The notes: generated by a model not told the origin, from the letters alone. 64,000 nucleotides of DNA from Paraglaciecola sp. L1A13 (GCF_009796745.1 NZ_CP047024.1:496001-560000); one strand, 5' to 3'; shown: positions 18,345 through 29,008, counted from the first letter of the stretch. Numbers and translations are program-made.

Positions 18345-19751
18345 ATGACAATCACTATGGACATAGAAATTGAATTAAAGTTGCTTGCAACCCCAAGCGC
18401 ATATCAAGATATTTTATCTTGGTTAGCGCAAAGTAAACTAAATTACACTGATTCTGCTGGGAAGCAACTGCGCAATGATTACTTCGAAACACCTCAACGA
18501 ACATTGCGTAAACATGACATAGGCCTACGTATCCGAGGTTGCAATGGTGAATTTGAACAAACGGTAAAAACCAAGGGCATTGTAGTGGCGGGCATGCACC
18601 AGCGTCCAGAATATAATGTACCGTTGCCTAGTCCTGACTTGAAGTTAGATTTATTTGATCCACGAATTTGGCCTGCTTCGGTAGATCTAATTGCACTAGA
18701 AAACGATTTATATCTCATGTTTTCCACTGATTTTTTGCGCCATACCTTTCTTATTACATTTTCAGATGATGCTCAAGTTGAGTTGGTATTCGACCAAGGG
18801 ACCATTAGCGCGAATGGCCGAAGTGTTGATATATGTGAAGTCGAGCTCGAATTGAAAAAGGGTGACCCAGCAATACTCTTTGAAATTGCCCAGCAACTTG
18901 TTTGTATCACTCCTTTACGCTTTGGTATGCAGTCAAAGGCGGCTAGGGGCTACCGCTTGGCAGATAACGCGGCACTGCAATGCTACCAATCGCCAGCAAA
19001 TTTCAACATGAACACAAATATGTCGACGGCTCAAGGTGCGATCGCTGCACTCGAGCAGTCTCTTGAGGTTTGGCAAGGTGGTGAAGATGCGTTTTATCAA
19101 AGCCAAAACGTTAATGATTGGCGTACGATTAAAGCGGGTATGTTATTGGCTGAGGAAACGTTAAACCTATTTGAAAATCAATTCAGCCCGGCCAAAAAGC
19201 AACAAATTTTAACGTTAGGCCATCAACTAAGGTCGTTGATAGGGCAGTATGAAAATGTCGATTTAAGCCTTTGCGCGCAGGCGCTAAGCGACGAAGAAAA
19301 CCCGTTCCTTGTCGGTGCGCCTCACGCATCAGAACTCAAGGAAAAACTGGCAACATTGGCTTCAACTGCTACGTTACTGTCTACGATGAATGCCTTGCTT
19401 AATGATAAACAAAATATGCAGTTACAACTGGGCATTGGCGCGTTGCTACTAGAGGAGTCAAAAGCGCCTAAAGCCTGTGATAAGTCTTTGAGCTACTTTG
19501 TAGATGAAGCACTCGAGTGTTTTGATGATGGGTTAGCGAGCGCACGCAATAAGTTGGCGCTTTTCAAGGTCCTGTTGGTAGACCTGAAATTACCTATTGA
19601 TATAAATCACAATGATGACCCATGGCCAGTACTTCGCCAGGAAGATGAAAGTAGTTTTCGCACTGGCCTTACTAAGTTGCTTCAGCAGGGTACGATAGTG
19701 TTGCAACCAGAAGTAACAGAAAGAGTGCTTATTTGGTGTGCTAAGAATTAA
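18345..19751 (+). CDS. CYTH-CHAD domain inorganic triphosphatase, YgiF-like
   Basis: The 468-residue protein carries an N-terminal CYTH domain with the tunnel-fold signature E-x-E-x-K (in MDIEIELKLL) and, from about residue 225, a helical CHAD-like domain. E. coli YgiF has the same arrangement and hydrolyses inorganic triphosphate. The CHAD part is poorly conserved and could bind polyphosphate. The start could be the ATG at 18345 or one four codons later; neither has a strong ribosome site. It is divergent from the SH3 gene, a conserved neighbourhood. Confidence 0.9.
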   Translation: MTITMDIEIELKLLATPSAYQDILSWLAQSKLNYTDSAGKQLRNDYFETPQRTLRKHDIGLRIRGCNGEFEQTVKTKGIVVAGMHQRPEYNVPLPSPDLKLDLFDPRIWPASVDLIALENDLYLMFSTDFLRHTFLITFSDDAQVELVFDQGTISANGRSVDICEVELELKKGDPAILFEIAQQLVCITPLRFGMQSKAARGYRLADNAALQCYQSPANFNMNTNMSTAQGAIAALEQSLEVWQGGEDAFYQSQNVNDWRTIKAGMLLAEETLNLFENQFSPAKKQQILTLGHQLRSLIGQYENVDLSLCAQALSDEENPFLVGAPHASELKEKLATLASTATLLSTMNALLNDKQNMQLQLGIGALLLEESKAPKACDKSLSYFVDEALECFDDGLASARNKLALFKVLLVDLKLPIDINHNDDPWPVLRQEDESSFRTGLTKLLQQGTIVLQPEVTERVLIWCAKN

Positions 19752-19932
19752 TCGATTTAAGTAATCGATTTTTCGTACTTTAATCTTTTTTGTTAAATGG
19801 CATGCTAGACAACATAGCAAAAGCTTAGCTGATTAATTGCTCGTCGGTTGGCACAGTAAACGTTAGATAATTATCAAGAACAACGGTGAAAACCGGCGCG
19901 CTGAATGCGCATAACAACAACGTGGAGATTAA

Positions 19933-21573
19933 ATGAAAGCGTCAGATTTATTCGTTAAAGCCCTAGAGGCGGAAGGTGTTGAATACATTTTTGGGATCCC
20001 TGGTGAAGAAAACCTGGATTTATTGGAATCTCTACGAGACTCAGACATTAAATTGATATTAACCCGCCATGAGCAAGGTGCTGGCTTTATGGCTGCAACA
20101 TATGGACGATTGACCGGAAAAGTAGGCGTGTGTTTATCAACGCTCGGTCCTGGTGCTACCAACCTTGTTACGCCAGGTGCTTACGCTCAGCTAGGTGCTA
20201 TGCCCATGCTAATGATCACTGGGCAAAAGCCAGTGAAGACCAGCAAGCAAGGGCGCTTTCAGGTGATTGATGTGGTCGATATGATGCGTTCAATCACTAA
20301 ATACACTACGCAAGTTGTTAGTGGTGACCGTATTCCTTCAGTTGTGCGTGAAGCGTTTCGACTTGCTCATGAAGAACGTCCAGGTGCGACCCACATTGAA
20401 TTGCCTGAAGATATCGCTGCAGAAAACACCCAAGCTCAATTGCTTAAGCCAAGTATTTCTCGACGTCCCATTGCAGAGTATAAAGCGATTAACAAAGCCA
20501 TTGAGATGATTGAAGGTGCCCGTTCACCGTTGCTGCTTATTGGAGCGGCGGCGAATCGCAAACTCACGTCAAAAATGTTAAAGGAATTTGTTGAAAAAAC
20601 AGGTATTCCGTATGTGACGACCCAAATGGGTAAAGGCGTGCTTGACGAATCCCATGAGTTATTTATGGGTAATACCGCGCTTTCATCCGGTGATTTCGTG
20701 CATCGAATCATCGACAGCTCTGACCTTATTATCAATGTTGGCCATGATGTCGTAGAGAAGCCACCATTTTTCATGCAGCACGGTGGTCGAGAAGTCATTC
20801 ATATTAACTTTGAAACCGCAGCTGTCGATCCAGTTTACTTCCCGCAACTTGAAGTGGTGGGTGATATTGCTAACAGTATTTGGCAGATTAAAGAACAAAT
20901 TCAGAAACAAAGTGCATGGGAATTTAGTTTTTTCAAAAAAGCACATCAAGCATTTTTAGAGCATAAAGCGGAAAGTGAAAATGACGATCGTTTTCCTGTG
21001 TTACCCGAGCGTTTTGTGCGCGATATACGTGAAGCGATGCCTAGAGATGGCATAGTCACATTAGATAACGGCGTATATAAAATTTGGTTTGCACGCAATT
21101 ATCCTGCAGCGTTGACAAACACCTTGTTACTGGACAACGCGCTGGCAACCATGGGCGCAGGTTTACCTTCCGCGATGGCCGCTAAAATGGTTCACCCAGA
21201 CAAGCCGGTGTTGACTGTATGTGGCGATGGTGGGTTTATGATGAACAGCCAAGAGTTAGAAACGGCTGTGCGCTTGAAATTGCACATAGTCGTCGTCATC
21301 TTAAGAGATGATGCGTATGGCATGATCAAGTGGAAACAAGCCAACATGCAATTTGCGAATTACGGTTTAGATTATGGCAACCCTGATTTTGTAAAGTACG
21401 CAGAAAGCTATGGCGCCAAAGGTTGGAGAATTGAAGCGGCCGATGAAATTTTGCCTCTTGTAAAAGCCTGCTTGGCAGAGCCCGGTGTACACGTTATCGA
21501 TGTGCCGGTCGACTATAGCCTAAATGACAAGACGTTGAACGAGACGATCCGCGAACGTAGTCAGCAACTATAA
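19933..21573 (+). CDS. Thiamine-diphosphate enzyme, acetolactate synthase-like
   Basis: The 546-residue protein has the three ThDP-enzyme domains: the N-terminal Pyr domain with catalytic glutamate E47 (in TRHEQ), a central domain and a C-terminal PP domain with the GDGG motif at 431-434. The expected NN pair of the ThDP motif is replaced by RDD before AYGMIKWKQ, as in catabolic-type acetolactate synthases. No small regulatory subunit (IlvN/IlvH) is nearby, so branched-chain biosynthesis is unlikely to be its sole job. The aldehyde dehydrogenase starts ten bases after it, implying a joint pathway. Confidence 0.88.
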   Translation: MKASDLFVKALEAEGVEYIFGIPGEENLDLLESLRDSDIKLILTRHEQGAGFMAATYGRLTGKVGVCLSTLGPGATNLVTPGAYAQLGAMPMLMITGQKPVKTSKQGRFQVIDVVDMMRSITKYTTQVVSGDRIPSVVREAFRLAHEERPGATHIELPEDIAAENTQAQLLKPSISRRPIAEYKAINKAIEMIEGARSPLLLIGAAANRKLTSKMLKEFVEKTGIPYVTTQMGKGVLDESHELFMGNTALSSGDFVHRIIDSSDLIINVGHDVVEKPPFFMQHGGREVIHINFETAAVDPVYFPQLEVVGDIANSIWQIKEQIQKQSAWEFSFFKKAHQAFLEHKAESENDDRFPVLPERFVRDIREAMPRDGIVTLDNGVYKIWFARNYPAALTNTLLLDNALATMGAGLPSAMAAKMVHPDKPVLTVCGDGGFMMNSQELETAVRLKLHIVVVILRDDAYGMIKWKQANMQFANYGLDYGNPDFVKYAESYGAKGWRIEAADEILPLVKACLAEPGVHVIDVPVDYSLNDKTLNETIRERSQQL

Positions 21574-21583
21574 GGAAAACAGC

Positions 21584-23014
21584 ATGTTAGCGAAAGAATA
21601 TCCCTATTATTTGGCGAGTAAAGCCGTATACGCGAATCGCGATCTGAAGATCACCAATAAGTATACGGGTGAAGTAGCGACTTATGCCGCATTGGCTGAC
21701 GCCGCCGTTATTGATAAAGCCATTGCGGCTGCTGAGAAAGCCCAGCCATTGCTCAATAAAATGGCGCCTTATGAAAGACAAGCCATACTTAATCACTGCG
21801 TAAAGCGCTTTGAAGAACGCTTTGATGAGCTAGCCCACGCATTGTGTATTGAAGCAGGTAAGCCCATTAAAGATGCTAGAGGCGAAGTGACACGCTTAAT
21901 CGACACCTTTAGAATTGCTGCAGAAGAGTCTGTGCGCATGAAAGGTGAAGTGCTTAATCTAGAAATTACCCCTCGTGCAAAAGGGTATCAAGGTAAGTAT
22001 AAGCGTGTACCCATTGGCCCATGTTCATTTATTTCACCGTTTAATTTCCCACTGAATTTAGCGGCTCATAAAATCGCGCCGGCCTTAGCTGTCGGTTGTG
22101 CTTTTGTGATGAAGCCCGCAAGTCGTACACCATTAGGTGCGATAATTATTGGCGAAGTGTTAGCAGAAACAGACTTGCCTGAAGGTGCATTCTCCATTTT
22201 ACCTTGTAGTCGTGATGGTGCAGATTTATTTACTACTGACGAGCGCTTCAAATTACTGAGTTTTACCGGTTCACCGCAAGTCGGTTGGGAATTAAAAGCT
22301 AAAGCTGGCAAGAAGCCAGTGATCCTAGAGTTAGGTGGCAACGCAGCTTGTGTGGTGGATGAAGACACCGATTTAGACGATGCAATAGAGCGCATTGTTT
22401 TTGGTGCTTATTATCAGTCGGGACAAAGCTGCATTAGCGTGCAGCGTATTTTGGTTCACGAAAAACTGTATAGCGAATTCAAACAGCGTTATACCGAGAA
22501 AGTGGCCAATCTAGTACATGGTGACCCGCTTGATGAAAGTACCTTTATCGGACCGATGATTTCAGAATCGGAAGCCGAGCGTCTAGATACTTGGATCCAA
22601 GAAGCGGTGAAAGGTGGTGCGACTCTGCTAGCTGGCGGTAAACGCGATGGCGCTATGTTGCAAGCTACCTTGTTAGAAGGGGTTGCTCACGATGCGACCG
22701 TGAATGCCGAGGAAGCGTTTGGGCCTGTGTCTATTATCAGCTCATTCAGTGACTTTGATGAAGCGTTGAAAGAAGTGAATAACAGCCAATTCGGTTTGCA
22801 AGCCGGCATATTCACTCGTGACATTTATAAAGCCCATAAAGCATGGGACGAATTAGATGTGGGTGGCGTGGTAATTGGCGATGTGCCAAGTTGGCGTGTT
22901 GATAATATGCCTTACGGTGGTGTGAAAGAATCGGGCCTAGGCCGTGAAGGGATCACATATGCTATGGAAGATATGACAGAAATTAAATTAATGGTACTGC
23001 GCACACCGCAGTAG
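21584..23014 (+). CDS. NAD(P)-dependent aldehyde dehydrogenase
   Basis: The 476-residue enzyme has the ALDH superfamily catalytic residues: C283 in QSCISVQR and general-base E249 in LELGGNA. It also has the cofactor-contacting FNFPLNL and FTGSPQVG motifs and the C-terminal MPYGGVKESGLGREG. It oxidises an aldehyde to an acid. Substrate is unknown; lactaldehyde or semialdehyde-type enzymes are closest by feel. Coupled to the acetolactate-synthase-like gene (10-base gap, AAGGAAA ribosome site) and ended by a strong terminator. Confidence 0.92.
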   Translation: MLAKEYPYYLASKAVYANRDLKITNKYTGEVATYAALADAAVIDKAIAAAEKAQPLLNKMAPYERQAILNHCVKRFEERFDELAHALCIEAGKPIKDARGEVTRLIDTFRIAAEESVRMKGEVLNLEITPRAKGYQGKYKRVPIGPCSFISPFNFPLNLAAHKIAPALAVGCAFVMKPASRTPLGAIIIGEVLAETDLPEGAFSILPCSRDGADLFTTDERFKLLSFTGSPQVGWELKAKAGKKPVILELGGNAACVVDEDTDLDDAIERIVFGAYYQSGQSCISVQRILVHEKLYSEFKQRYTEKVANLVHGDPLDESTFIGPMISESEAERLDTWIQEAVKGGATLLAGGKRDGAMLQATLLEGVAHDATVNAEEAFGPVSIISSFSDFDEALKEVNNSQFGLQAGIFTRDIYKAHKAWDELDVGGVVIGDVPSWRVDNMPYGGVKESGLGREGITYAMEDMTEIKLMVLRTPQ

Positions 23015-23037
23015 ATTGTTAAAATTGTCAGTTTATT

Positions 23038-23063
23038 AAGGCGCCCAAAGGCGCCTTTTTTGT
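23038..23063 (+). terminator. Rho-independent terminator
   Basis: An 8-bp GC-rich stem (23038-23045 with 23050-23057, loop CAAA) followed by six T ends the ThDP enzyme-aldehyde dehydrogenase operon. Confidence 0.9.
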
Positions 23064-23114
23064 AGCACTACATTATTCATGGTGAGCAATTAGGCGCTTT
23101 GTTACGAACCCAAT

Positions 23115-23792
23115 TTATTCGCCAAAATAATCAGCTAATATTTTGCTGGTAAATTCTTTGCGCAAATAAAATCCTCTTGGCCGAGTTTGCACTATTTGGC
23201 CATTACGACCAATGGCGTCCGTTAGTGCACTGCCATTAGCGGCTTTAGGGCGCAGTTGTAAATATTCACCATGCCTCGCGGTAATGTTCTCGATATCTCC
23301 CATGGCTATCATGTCCATTATCTCTTCCCAGTCCTGACGCAAAGCCGCCTCTTCCTCTGCTTGTAAAGACCACAGAAATGGCGTGGCAATGCAGCGCTCA
23401 CTTGGCGAAATATCGCGCCTTCCATCAATTGGCACCCACAACACTTTGTTTAGCTTATTGCGCACGCTGCTGGTAGCCCAATGAATTCCGGCTACATCGG
23501 TTAAATGGGCGTAACACACGTAGGTGGTTTCCAATGGTTTACCGGTTAAATCGATGGGAATAGTTTTCAGCTCAACGCCAATGTTGGCAAAGTCTTGCTG
23601 AGCTTTGGAACCAGCTTGTGCGCCAAGGGCTAATTCGAGTAATTGACCGCTCCAACCTTTTTCGCGCTTGAAGTCTTTGGGCACACGAATATTAGCCATG
23701 TGGCCCAATTCCCCTAAGGTTAGGCCTGCTAATTGCTCAGCCCGTTGGAGTAACTCGTCGATACTACTGGGAGGTGAGCTAGGTAATCTCAT
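23115..23792 (-). CDS. mutH: DNA mismatch repair endonuclease MutH
   Basis: The 225-residue protein nicks the unmethylated strand at hemimethylated GATC during mismatch repair. The catalytic core is visible as the acidic residue before VELKTIPID (D-x(n)-E-x-K), typical of the Sau3AI/MutH nuclease fold. KGWSGQLLE in the N-terminal half is a family block. Its presence implies Dam methylation in the organism. It overlaps the 3' end of the lysoplasmalogenase-like gene by 14 bases. Confidence 0.95.
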   Translation of the reverse strand: MRLPSSPPSSIDELLQRAEQLAGLTLGELGHMANIRVPKDFKREKGWSGQLLELALGAQAGSKAQQDFANIGVELKTIPIDLTGKPLETTYVCYAHLTDVAGIHWATSSVRNKLNKVLWVPIDGRRDISPSERCIATPFLWSLQAEEEAALRQDWEEIMDMIAMGDIENITARHGEYLQLRPKAANGSALTDAIGRNGQIVQTRPRGFYLRKEFTSKILADYFGE

Positions 23793-24420
23793 GTTCTTTT
23801 GCCAGTTGAATGCAGCCCAAAGCGATAAAGTATTGGGCGGCGTAATAGGTGCCCATGACTAAGACAGACTGGATAGGTAATGGAGTGATAAAGGCGTTAA
23901 TGGCCAATAAGCTATCCGATGCGACAAACAATAGTGCGCCGAAACGTATTGATATACTTTGCGTTTGCGCCCCCATGGCTGTGATGACCATCGCGCTGAT
24001 AACAACAAAATAACCTTTAACGGGTACTTGTAGATTACCTACTGCGGGGATCAACAAAAACATCATTCCAATCAGATACACCACAAATAAGCAGGTAAAT
24101 AACGCAGTGATACGTTTCAAATTTAGCCATTGCAGTAAAAACAGGGCGTATAAGATATGTGCCAATGCAAACGCTGCTAAACCCAAAATAAAACTATTTT
24201 GAATTGGCAAAGCAAGCAACATATCGCCACCGGCACTGGATAATATGCCTGCTAGCAAAAGCCATTTTTTCGGTAAACAACAGCGCTGCCATACGACTAA
24301 GGCCAGAAGTATTATGGGCAGGGCTTTATGTACAAAACTCCACGAATACGCCGTAGTAAGTGTTGTCGCGATATAGCTCAGGGCCAAGAGCCCGTAAATT
24401 ATTGTGATTATTCTATGCAT
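23779..24420 (-). CDS. YhhN-family (lysoplasmalogenase-like) membrane protein
   Basis: With the ATG at 24420 the product is 213 residues, nearly all in eight hydrophobic segments. The pattern and the [13 protein letters not shown] block match the YhhN/TMEM86 family, whose animal members hydrolyse the vinyl-ether bond of lysoplasmalogens. Bacterial function is less certain. I reject an in-frame TTG at 24447 because the ATG gives a normal membrane start. Its end overlaps mutH by 14 bases, so the two are probably cotranscribed. Confidence 0.88.
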   Translation of the reverse strand: MHRIITIIYGLLALSYIATTLTTAYSWSFVHKALPIILLALVVWQRCCLPKKWLLLAGILSSAGGDMLLALPIQNSFILGLAAFALAHILYALFLLQWLNLKRITALFTCLFVVYLIGMMFLLIPAVGNLQVPVKGYFVVISAMVITAMGAQTQSISIRFGALLFVASDSLLAINAFITPLPIQSVLVMGTYYAAQYFIALGCIQLAKEHEIT

Positions 24421-24479
24421 AGTCAGTAGTTTATGGAAGAATGCCAATCAATAAAAGAATTGAATTCTCGGGAGTCTAA

Positions 24480-25004
24480 GTGATTGATGCCGAAGGATTC
24501 CGCGCCAACGTTGGCATAGTGATTTGCAATAGCCTAGGTCAAGTCTTTTGGGCAAGACGCTATGGTCAACATTCTTGGCAGTTTCCGCAGGGCGGAATCG
24601 ATGAAGGTGAAACTGCTGAACAAACCATGTATCGCGAACTTTACGAGGAAGTTGGACTAAAGCCAGAGCAAGTTAAAATTTTAGCGGTAACCAAAAATTG
24701 GTTGAGATACAAATTGCCTAAGCGCTTGATTCGTCAAGGCAGTGCGCCTGTTTGTATTGGACAAAAACAAAAGTGGTTTTTGTTACAACTGACGTGCAAA
24801 GAACAAGATGTTGATTTGCTACAATCGGGCCATCCTGAGTTTGACGACTGGCGCTGGGTAAGCTTTTGGTATCCGGTTCGCAATGTGGTGTCGTTTAAAC
24901 GTGAAGTGTATCGCCGAGCAATGAAAGAGTTCGCGCCTACTACCATGTCTTTAAGCTCAAAGCCGGCCCAAGGCCAAAGAAGTAAACGTAGACGCAAAAA
25001 CTAA
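24480..25004 (+). CDS. rppH: RNA pyrophosphohydrolase RppH
   Basis: The 174-residue Nudix hydrolase removes pyrophosphate from mRNA 5' ends, starting RNase E-dependent decay. The Nudix box spans residues 38-60 (GGIDEGE...REL-EEVGL). FPQGG and the YWYPVR-like [16 protein letters not shown] block are RppH-specific. It starts at GTG with GGGAG six bases upstream. It is nine bases upstream of ptsP, the conserved rppH-ptsP pairing. Confidence 0.96.
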   Translation: MIDAEGFRANVGIVICNSLGQVFWARRYGQHSWQFPQGGIDEGETAEQTMYRELYEEVGLKPEQVKILAVTKNWLRYKLPKRLIRQGSAPVCIGQKQKWFLLQLTCKEQDVDLLQSGHPEFDDWRWVSFWYPVRNVVSFKREVYRRAMKEFAPTTMSLSSKPAQGQRSKRRRKN

Positions 25005-25013
25005 AGGGTTAAT

Positions 25014-27302
25014 ATGTTAACCAAGCTAAAACGCATCGTTAAAGAGGTGAATCAAAATCCCGTCCTAGATGATGCGCTTAGCGGTGTGGTAAAGAGTCTC
25101 AAAGAGGCGATTAAAGTTGACTCAGTCAGTATCTACCTCGCGAATTACGAAAAGCAGTGCTTTACCTTGCGCGCTACTGAAGGGTTGGCTAAAAGTGCGA
25201 TAGGTAAGGTTTCGATAGGTTTTTCTGAAGGCCTTATAGGTTTGATTGGTCAACGCGAAGAGCCAATAAATATTAGTAATGCCCAAACTCATCCGCGGTT
25301 TAAGCACTACCCCGAAGTGCAAGAAGAGCAATATCACGCCTTTTTAGGCGCCCCGATTATCCATCAGCGAAAAGTGTTAGGTGTACTAACGTTACAACAG
25401 CAACGTAAACGCCTTTTTAGCCAAGATGAAGAAGCTTTTTTAGTCACTCTCGCCATGCAATTGGCAGTAGAAATAGTTAATGCGGAAGCCCGCGGTCGAT
25501 TTAGCTTAAGTGACGAAAACTCCGAACAGAATGAGATTAAAAGTCTAAATGGAGTTCCCGGTTCATCAGGGCTAGCGGCAGGAGTGGGGGTAGTACAAAA
25601 CTTACTGGTTAACTTGCGTAACCACGTTCCAAAACGCAGCAACGACCATGATATTCAGATAAAGCATTACCGTGCTGCTGTTAAGCAAACCCGTGAGCAA
25701 GTTGAGCTTTTATCTCAGCGTATTCAAGGGGAGGTTCCGGATGACGTACAAGCCATTTTCACGCTCTATCAACATTTACTAGATGCCAATAGTTTGGGGC
25801 GAGAAGTAGAGCAGAAGATTGTCTTGGGTTGGGATGCTCCCACCTCACTCAAATTAGTGATTGAAACCTACATTGCTCAGTTTCAGGCGATGAGCGATGC
25901 TTATATGCGTGAACGAGCGGTAGATGTGGAAGATCTATCCAACCGTATTTTAGCGAATTTACTCAATCTGGATACGACCCGGTTAACGCGTGAAGAATTA
26001 CCCGAAAAATGTATTTTGGTGGCCGAAGAATTAACAGCAACCATGTTGGCCGAATTTCCAAAGGGTCGATTGTGTGGCTTGATTTCCATTCGAGGTTCGA
26101 GCAACTCCCACGCAGCAATTATGGCTCGAGCCTTGGGTGTGCCTGCGGTCATGGGTGTTACTGGTCTGCCACTGTCGTTATTGAATGACAAAGATATTTT
26201 GCTCGATGGTTATACTGGTGCAATTATTGTCTCGCCAAATCAGACAATTGAACGTGAGTTTCAGCAGCTTATCCATGAAGAACAATTACTAAGTGATAAA
26301 ATTCTTGCGCAAGATGACTTGCCTGCACTGACCAAAGATAACTGTCAGCTGAGCTTAATGGTTAATGCTGGACTATCTGCTGAAATTGAAAACACCTATT
26401 CAAAATATGCAGACGGCGTTGGCTTATTCCGCACCGAAATTCCGTTTATGATGCGCCAACGTTTCCCCACGGAGACTGAGCAGGTTGAGCTATACCGAGC
26501 CATGCTTATGGCTGAGCCTGATAAACCGTTTACGATGCGTACCTTGGATGTTGGTGGAGATAAACCACTACCGTATTTTCCCATGTCTGAGGAAAATCCG
26601 TTCCTAGGCTGGCGAGGTATCAGGCTGACACTTGATCATCCTGAAGTGTTCTTGGTACAGATCCGCGCCATGTTACGAGCCAGTATCGGCTTGAAAAATT
26701 TGCAAATTATGCTGCCTATGATTACTTCTGTTAGTGAAGTACTAGAAGCAAAACGCTTAATCAGCCAAGCATTCTTTGAAGTTAAAGAAGAGACAAAAGA
26801 AAATAGCGGGCAGCTACATAAACCCAAAATTGGGGTGATGTTGGAAGTCCCAGCAGTTATATATCAAATGCCACAGTTGGCAAAAATAGTCGACTTTTTC
26901 TCTGTTGGTAGTAACGATTTAACCCAATATTTGCTGGCAGTTGATAGAAACAATGCTCGGGTCTCTGAATTATATGATAGTTATCATCCTGCTGTGCTTG
27001 CTGCATTATACGATATTGCTCAACAGGCGAATAAATTAGATGTGCCTATTACTTTATGTGGTGAGTTAGCAGGTGAACCTGGTGGTACTATTTTGCTGAT
27101 GGCCATGGGATATCGAAAACTGAGTATGAATAGTCACAGTGTGATGAAAATCAAGTGGGTCGCACGCAGTGCTAGACTCGACGACGCCAAAATATTGCTT
27201 GATGAAGTGTTAGCAATGAGTGATCCGAAAAACGTGCGCGAGCGGGTTAATCAATATCTTGAATCGATTGGTCTGGGCGCTCTTATCCGCGCAGGTATTT
27301 AG
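25014..27302 (+). CDS. ptsP: Phosphoenolpyruvate-protein phosphotransferase PtsP (EI-Ntr)
   Basis: The 762-residue protein has an N-terminal GAF domain (about 1-165), which in relatives senses nitrogen status, then the full enzyme I body. The phosphorylated histidine is H366 in SSNSHAAIMAR and the PEP-site cysteine is C682 in LCGELAGE. It starts the nitrogen-related PTS cascade (EI-Ntr to NPr to EIIA-Ntr). It is cotranscribed with rppH. Confidence 0.97.
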   Translation: MLTKLKRIVKEVNQNPVLDDALSGVVKSLKEAIKVDSVSIYLANYEKQCFTLRATEGLAKSAIGKVSIGFSEGLIGLIGQREEPINISNAQTHPRFKHYPEVQEEQYHAFLGAPIIHQRKVLGVLTLQQQRKRLFSQDEEAFLVTLAMQLAVEIVNAEARGRFSLSDENSEQNEIKSLNGVPGSSGLAAGVGVVQNLLVNLRNHVPKRSNDHDIQIKHYRAAVKQTREQVELLSQRIQGEVPDDVQAIFTLYQHLLDANSLGREVEQKIVLGWDAPTSLKLVIETYIAQFQAMSDAYMRERAVDVEDLSNRILANLLNLDTTRLTREELPEKCILVAEELTATMLAEFPKGRLCGLISIRGSSNSHAAIMARALGVPAVMGVTGLPLSLLNDKDILLDGYTGAIIVSPNQTIEREFQQLIHEEQLLSDKILAQDDLPALTKDNCQLSLMVNAGLSAEIENTYSKYADGVGLFRTEIPFMMRQRFPTETEQVELYRAMLMAEPDKPFTMRTLDVGGDKPLPYFPMSEENPFLGWRGIRLTLDHPEVFLVQIRAMLRASIGLKNLQIMLPMITSVSEVLEAKRLISQAFFEVKEETKENSGQLHKPKIGVMLEVPAVIYQMPQLAKIVDFFSVGSNDLTQYLLAVDRNNARVSELYDSYHPAVLAALYDIAQQANKLDVPITLCGELAGEPGGTILLMAMGYRKLSMNSHSVMKIKWVARSARLDDAKILLDEVLAMSDPKNVRERVNQYLESIGLGALIRAGI

Positions 27303-27317
27303 CAGGAGTGAAATAAA

Positions 27318-28118
27318 GTGGATCCTGCATTATTTATATTATTGGTGTGCATAGGCCTCGGGGCCGTTGTGGGCTTATTCGCAGGTTTATTAGGCATCGG
27401 TGGTGGCTTAATCATTGTGCCATCTTTACTCTATCTATTAACTGAATACGTACACTTACCACTTAAGGTAGCCATGCCTATGGCTATCGCCACCTCACTT
27501 TCAACGATTGTGCTGACTGCTATTTCTTCATCTCGAGCCCATTATAAACTTGGGAACTTAAGGCAATTTTATTTACTTTGGACTGGGTTAGGCATTTCGG
27601 TTGGCGCGATCATCGGTCCGCAATTTGCCACGATGATCCCCGCCGAGTCGTTAAAGACTTTGTTTGCGATTTTGGTGTTAGTGATTGCAGCACAAATGAT
27701 CTTGCTGGGGAACAAGAGCGCTAAACGCGATGTCTCTAAGGAGATATTGCTGCTTATTGGTGTGATCACTGGGTGTATATCTTCGGTGATGGGGATAGGC
27801 GGAGGTGCTATTATGGTGCCCGCTTTATTATGGTGCCGAGTGGATATTCGTATCGCAATCGGTTGTGCCGCCTTTAGTGGATTAGTTATTGCGCTATTTG
27901 GATCCGCCAGCTTTATTGTCGCTGGCTGGAACAACGAACATTTACCTCAATGGGCAGTCGGTTTTATTTATTTGCCTGCTACTTTAGGTATTGTTTGCAC
28001 ATCGGTCTTTACAGCAGGTTTTGGTGCGAAGCTAAGTCGCACCTTGAATACACAACTTTTAAAGAAAATTTTTGCCGGCTTTTTAATTATTGTTAGCCTT
28101 CGAATGTTACTAGGATAA
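27318..28118 (+). CDS. TauE/SafE-family sulfite-exporter-like membrane protein
   Basis: The 266-residue protein has about eight membrane segments in two homologous halves. Each half has a glycine-rich signature: GLFAGLLGIGGGLIIVP near the start and SSVMGIGGGAIMVPAL in the middle, typical of TauE/SafE (DUF81). Members move sulfur-containing anions, but substrates vary widely. It starts at GTG after CAGGAG and lies 15 bases after ptsP and nine before lgt, so it is part of the same operon. Confidence 0.93.
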   Translation: MDPALFILLVCIGLGAVVGLFAGLLGIGGGLIIVPSLLYLLTEYVHLPLKVAMPMAIATSLSTIVLTAISSSRAHYKLGNLRQFYLLWTGLGISVGAIIGPQFATMIPAESLKTLFAILVLVIAAQMILLGNKSAKRDVSKEILLLIGVITGCISSVMGIGGGAIMVPALLWCRVDIRIAIGCAAFSGLVIALFGSASFIVAGWNNEHLPQWAVGFIYLPATLGIVCTSVFTAGFGAKLSRTLNTQLLKKIFAGFLIIVSLRMLLG

Positions 28119-28127
28119 AAATTCAAC

Positions 28128-28967
28128 ATGGTAAGTAGTTATTTTACATTTCCGCAGATAGACCCCATCATTTTTAGTGTTGGGCCTCTTAGTTTGCGTT
28201 GGTATGGCTTGATGTACCTTATCGGCTTTGCTGCCGCATTTTGGCTTGCCGGCGTCCGTTTATCACGTACTAACTGGACAAAAGACCAACTGAGCGATTT
28301 GTTATTTTGGGGCTTCTTAGGGGTGATTTTAGGGGGACGGATCGGCTACGTATTTTTCTATCAATTTGATCTCTTTCTATCTGATCCCATGTATCTGTTT
28401 AAAATATGGACTGGCGGTATGTCCTTCCATGGTGGGTTATTAGGGGTTATCGTTGCATTGTGGTGGTTCTCTCGTAAAGCCAAATGTAGTTTTCTGCAAG
28501 TGGGAGATTTTATTGTGCCGTTGGTGCCCATTGGCTTAGGGGCAGGGCGTATTGGTAATTTTATTAATGCCGAACTGTGGGGACGCACCACGGATGTATC
28601 TTGGGGCGTTATATTTCCAGGTGCTGGTTCCTTACCGCGCCATCCATCACAATTGTATGAATTTGCCCTTGAAGGCGTTGCTTTGTTTATCATTCTTTGG
28701 CTTTATTCACGCAAGCCACGTCCTGTAGGGGCGGTTAGCGGACTGTTCTTGGTCTGTTATGGTTGCTTCCGTTTCTTTGTGGAGTTCTTCCGTGAACCGG
28801 ATCAACATATTGGACTTTATGAAGGAGCATTTTCAATGGGAATTTCTCAAGGGCAAATATTGTCTGCTCCCATGATTATTGGTGGGCTTGTACTCATGAT
28901 TTGGTCGTTACGTCGCAATAAGATGGTAGAGACCCCAGCAATGCAGCACAAGGGTGTGAAAGCTTAA
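28128..28967 (+). CDS. lgt: Prolipoprotein diacylglyceryl transferase
   Basis: The 279-residue inner-membrane enzyme attaches diacylglycerol to the lipobox cysteine of prolipoproteins. Family signatures include [20 protein letters not shown] and [14 protein letters not shown]. About seven membrane segments are visible. It serves lipoproteins such as NlpD, the repeat lipoprotein and the AttH-like protein in this window. thyA, its usual downstream partner, is 5 kb away in the opposite orientation. Confidence 0.97.
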   Translation: MVSSYFTFPQIDPIIFSVGPLSLRWYGLMYLIGFAAAFWLAGVRLSRTNWTKDQLSDLLFWGFLGVILGGRIGYVFFYQFDLFLSDPMYLFKIWTGGMSFHGGLLGVIVALWWFSRKAKCSFLQVGDFIVPLVPIGLGAGRIGNFINAELWGRTTDVSWGVIFPGAGSLPRHPSQLYEFALEGVALFIILWLYSRKPRPVGAVSGLFLVCYGCFRFFVEFFREPDQHIGLYEGAFSMGISQGQILSAPMIIGGLVLMIWSLRRNKMVETPAMQHKGVKA

Positions 28968-28979
28968 TTGCTTATTTGT

Positions 28980-29008
28980 CTGGCTCACGTCTTTCGTGAG
29001 TCAGTCTT
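28980..29008 (+). terminator. Possible terminator after lgt
   Basis: A 10-bp stem with one G-T wobble (28980-28989 with 28995-29004) follows lgt by 12 bases, with a weak T-rich tail. Confidence 0.55.
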
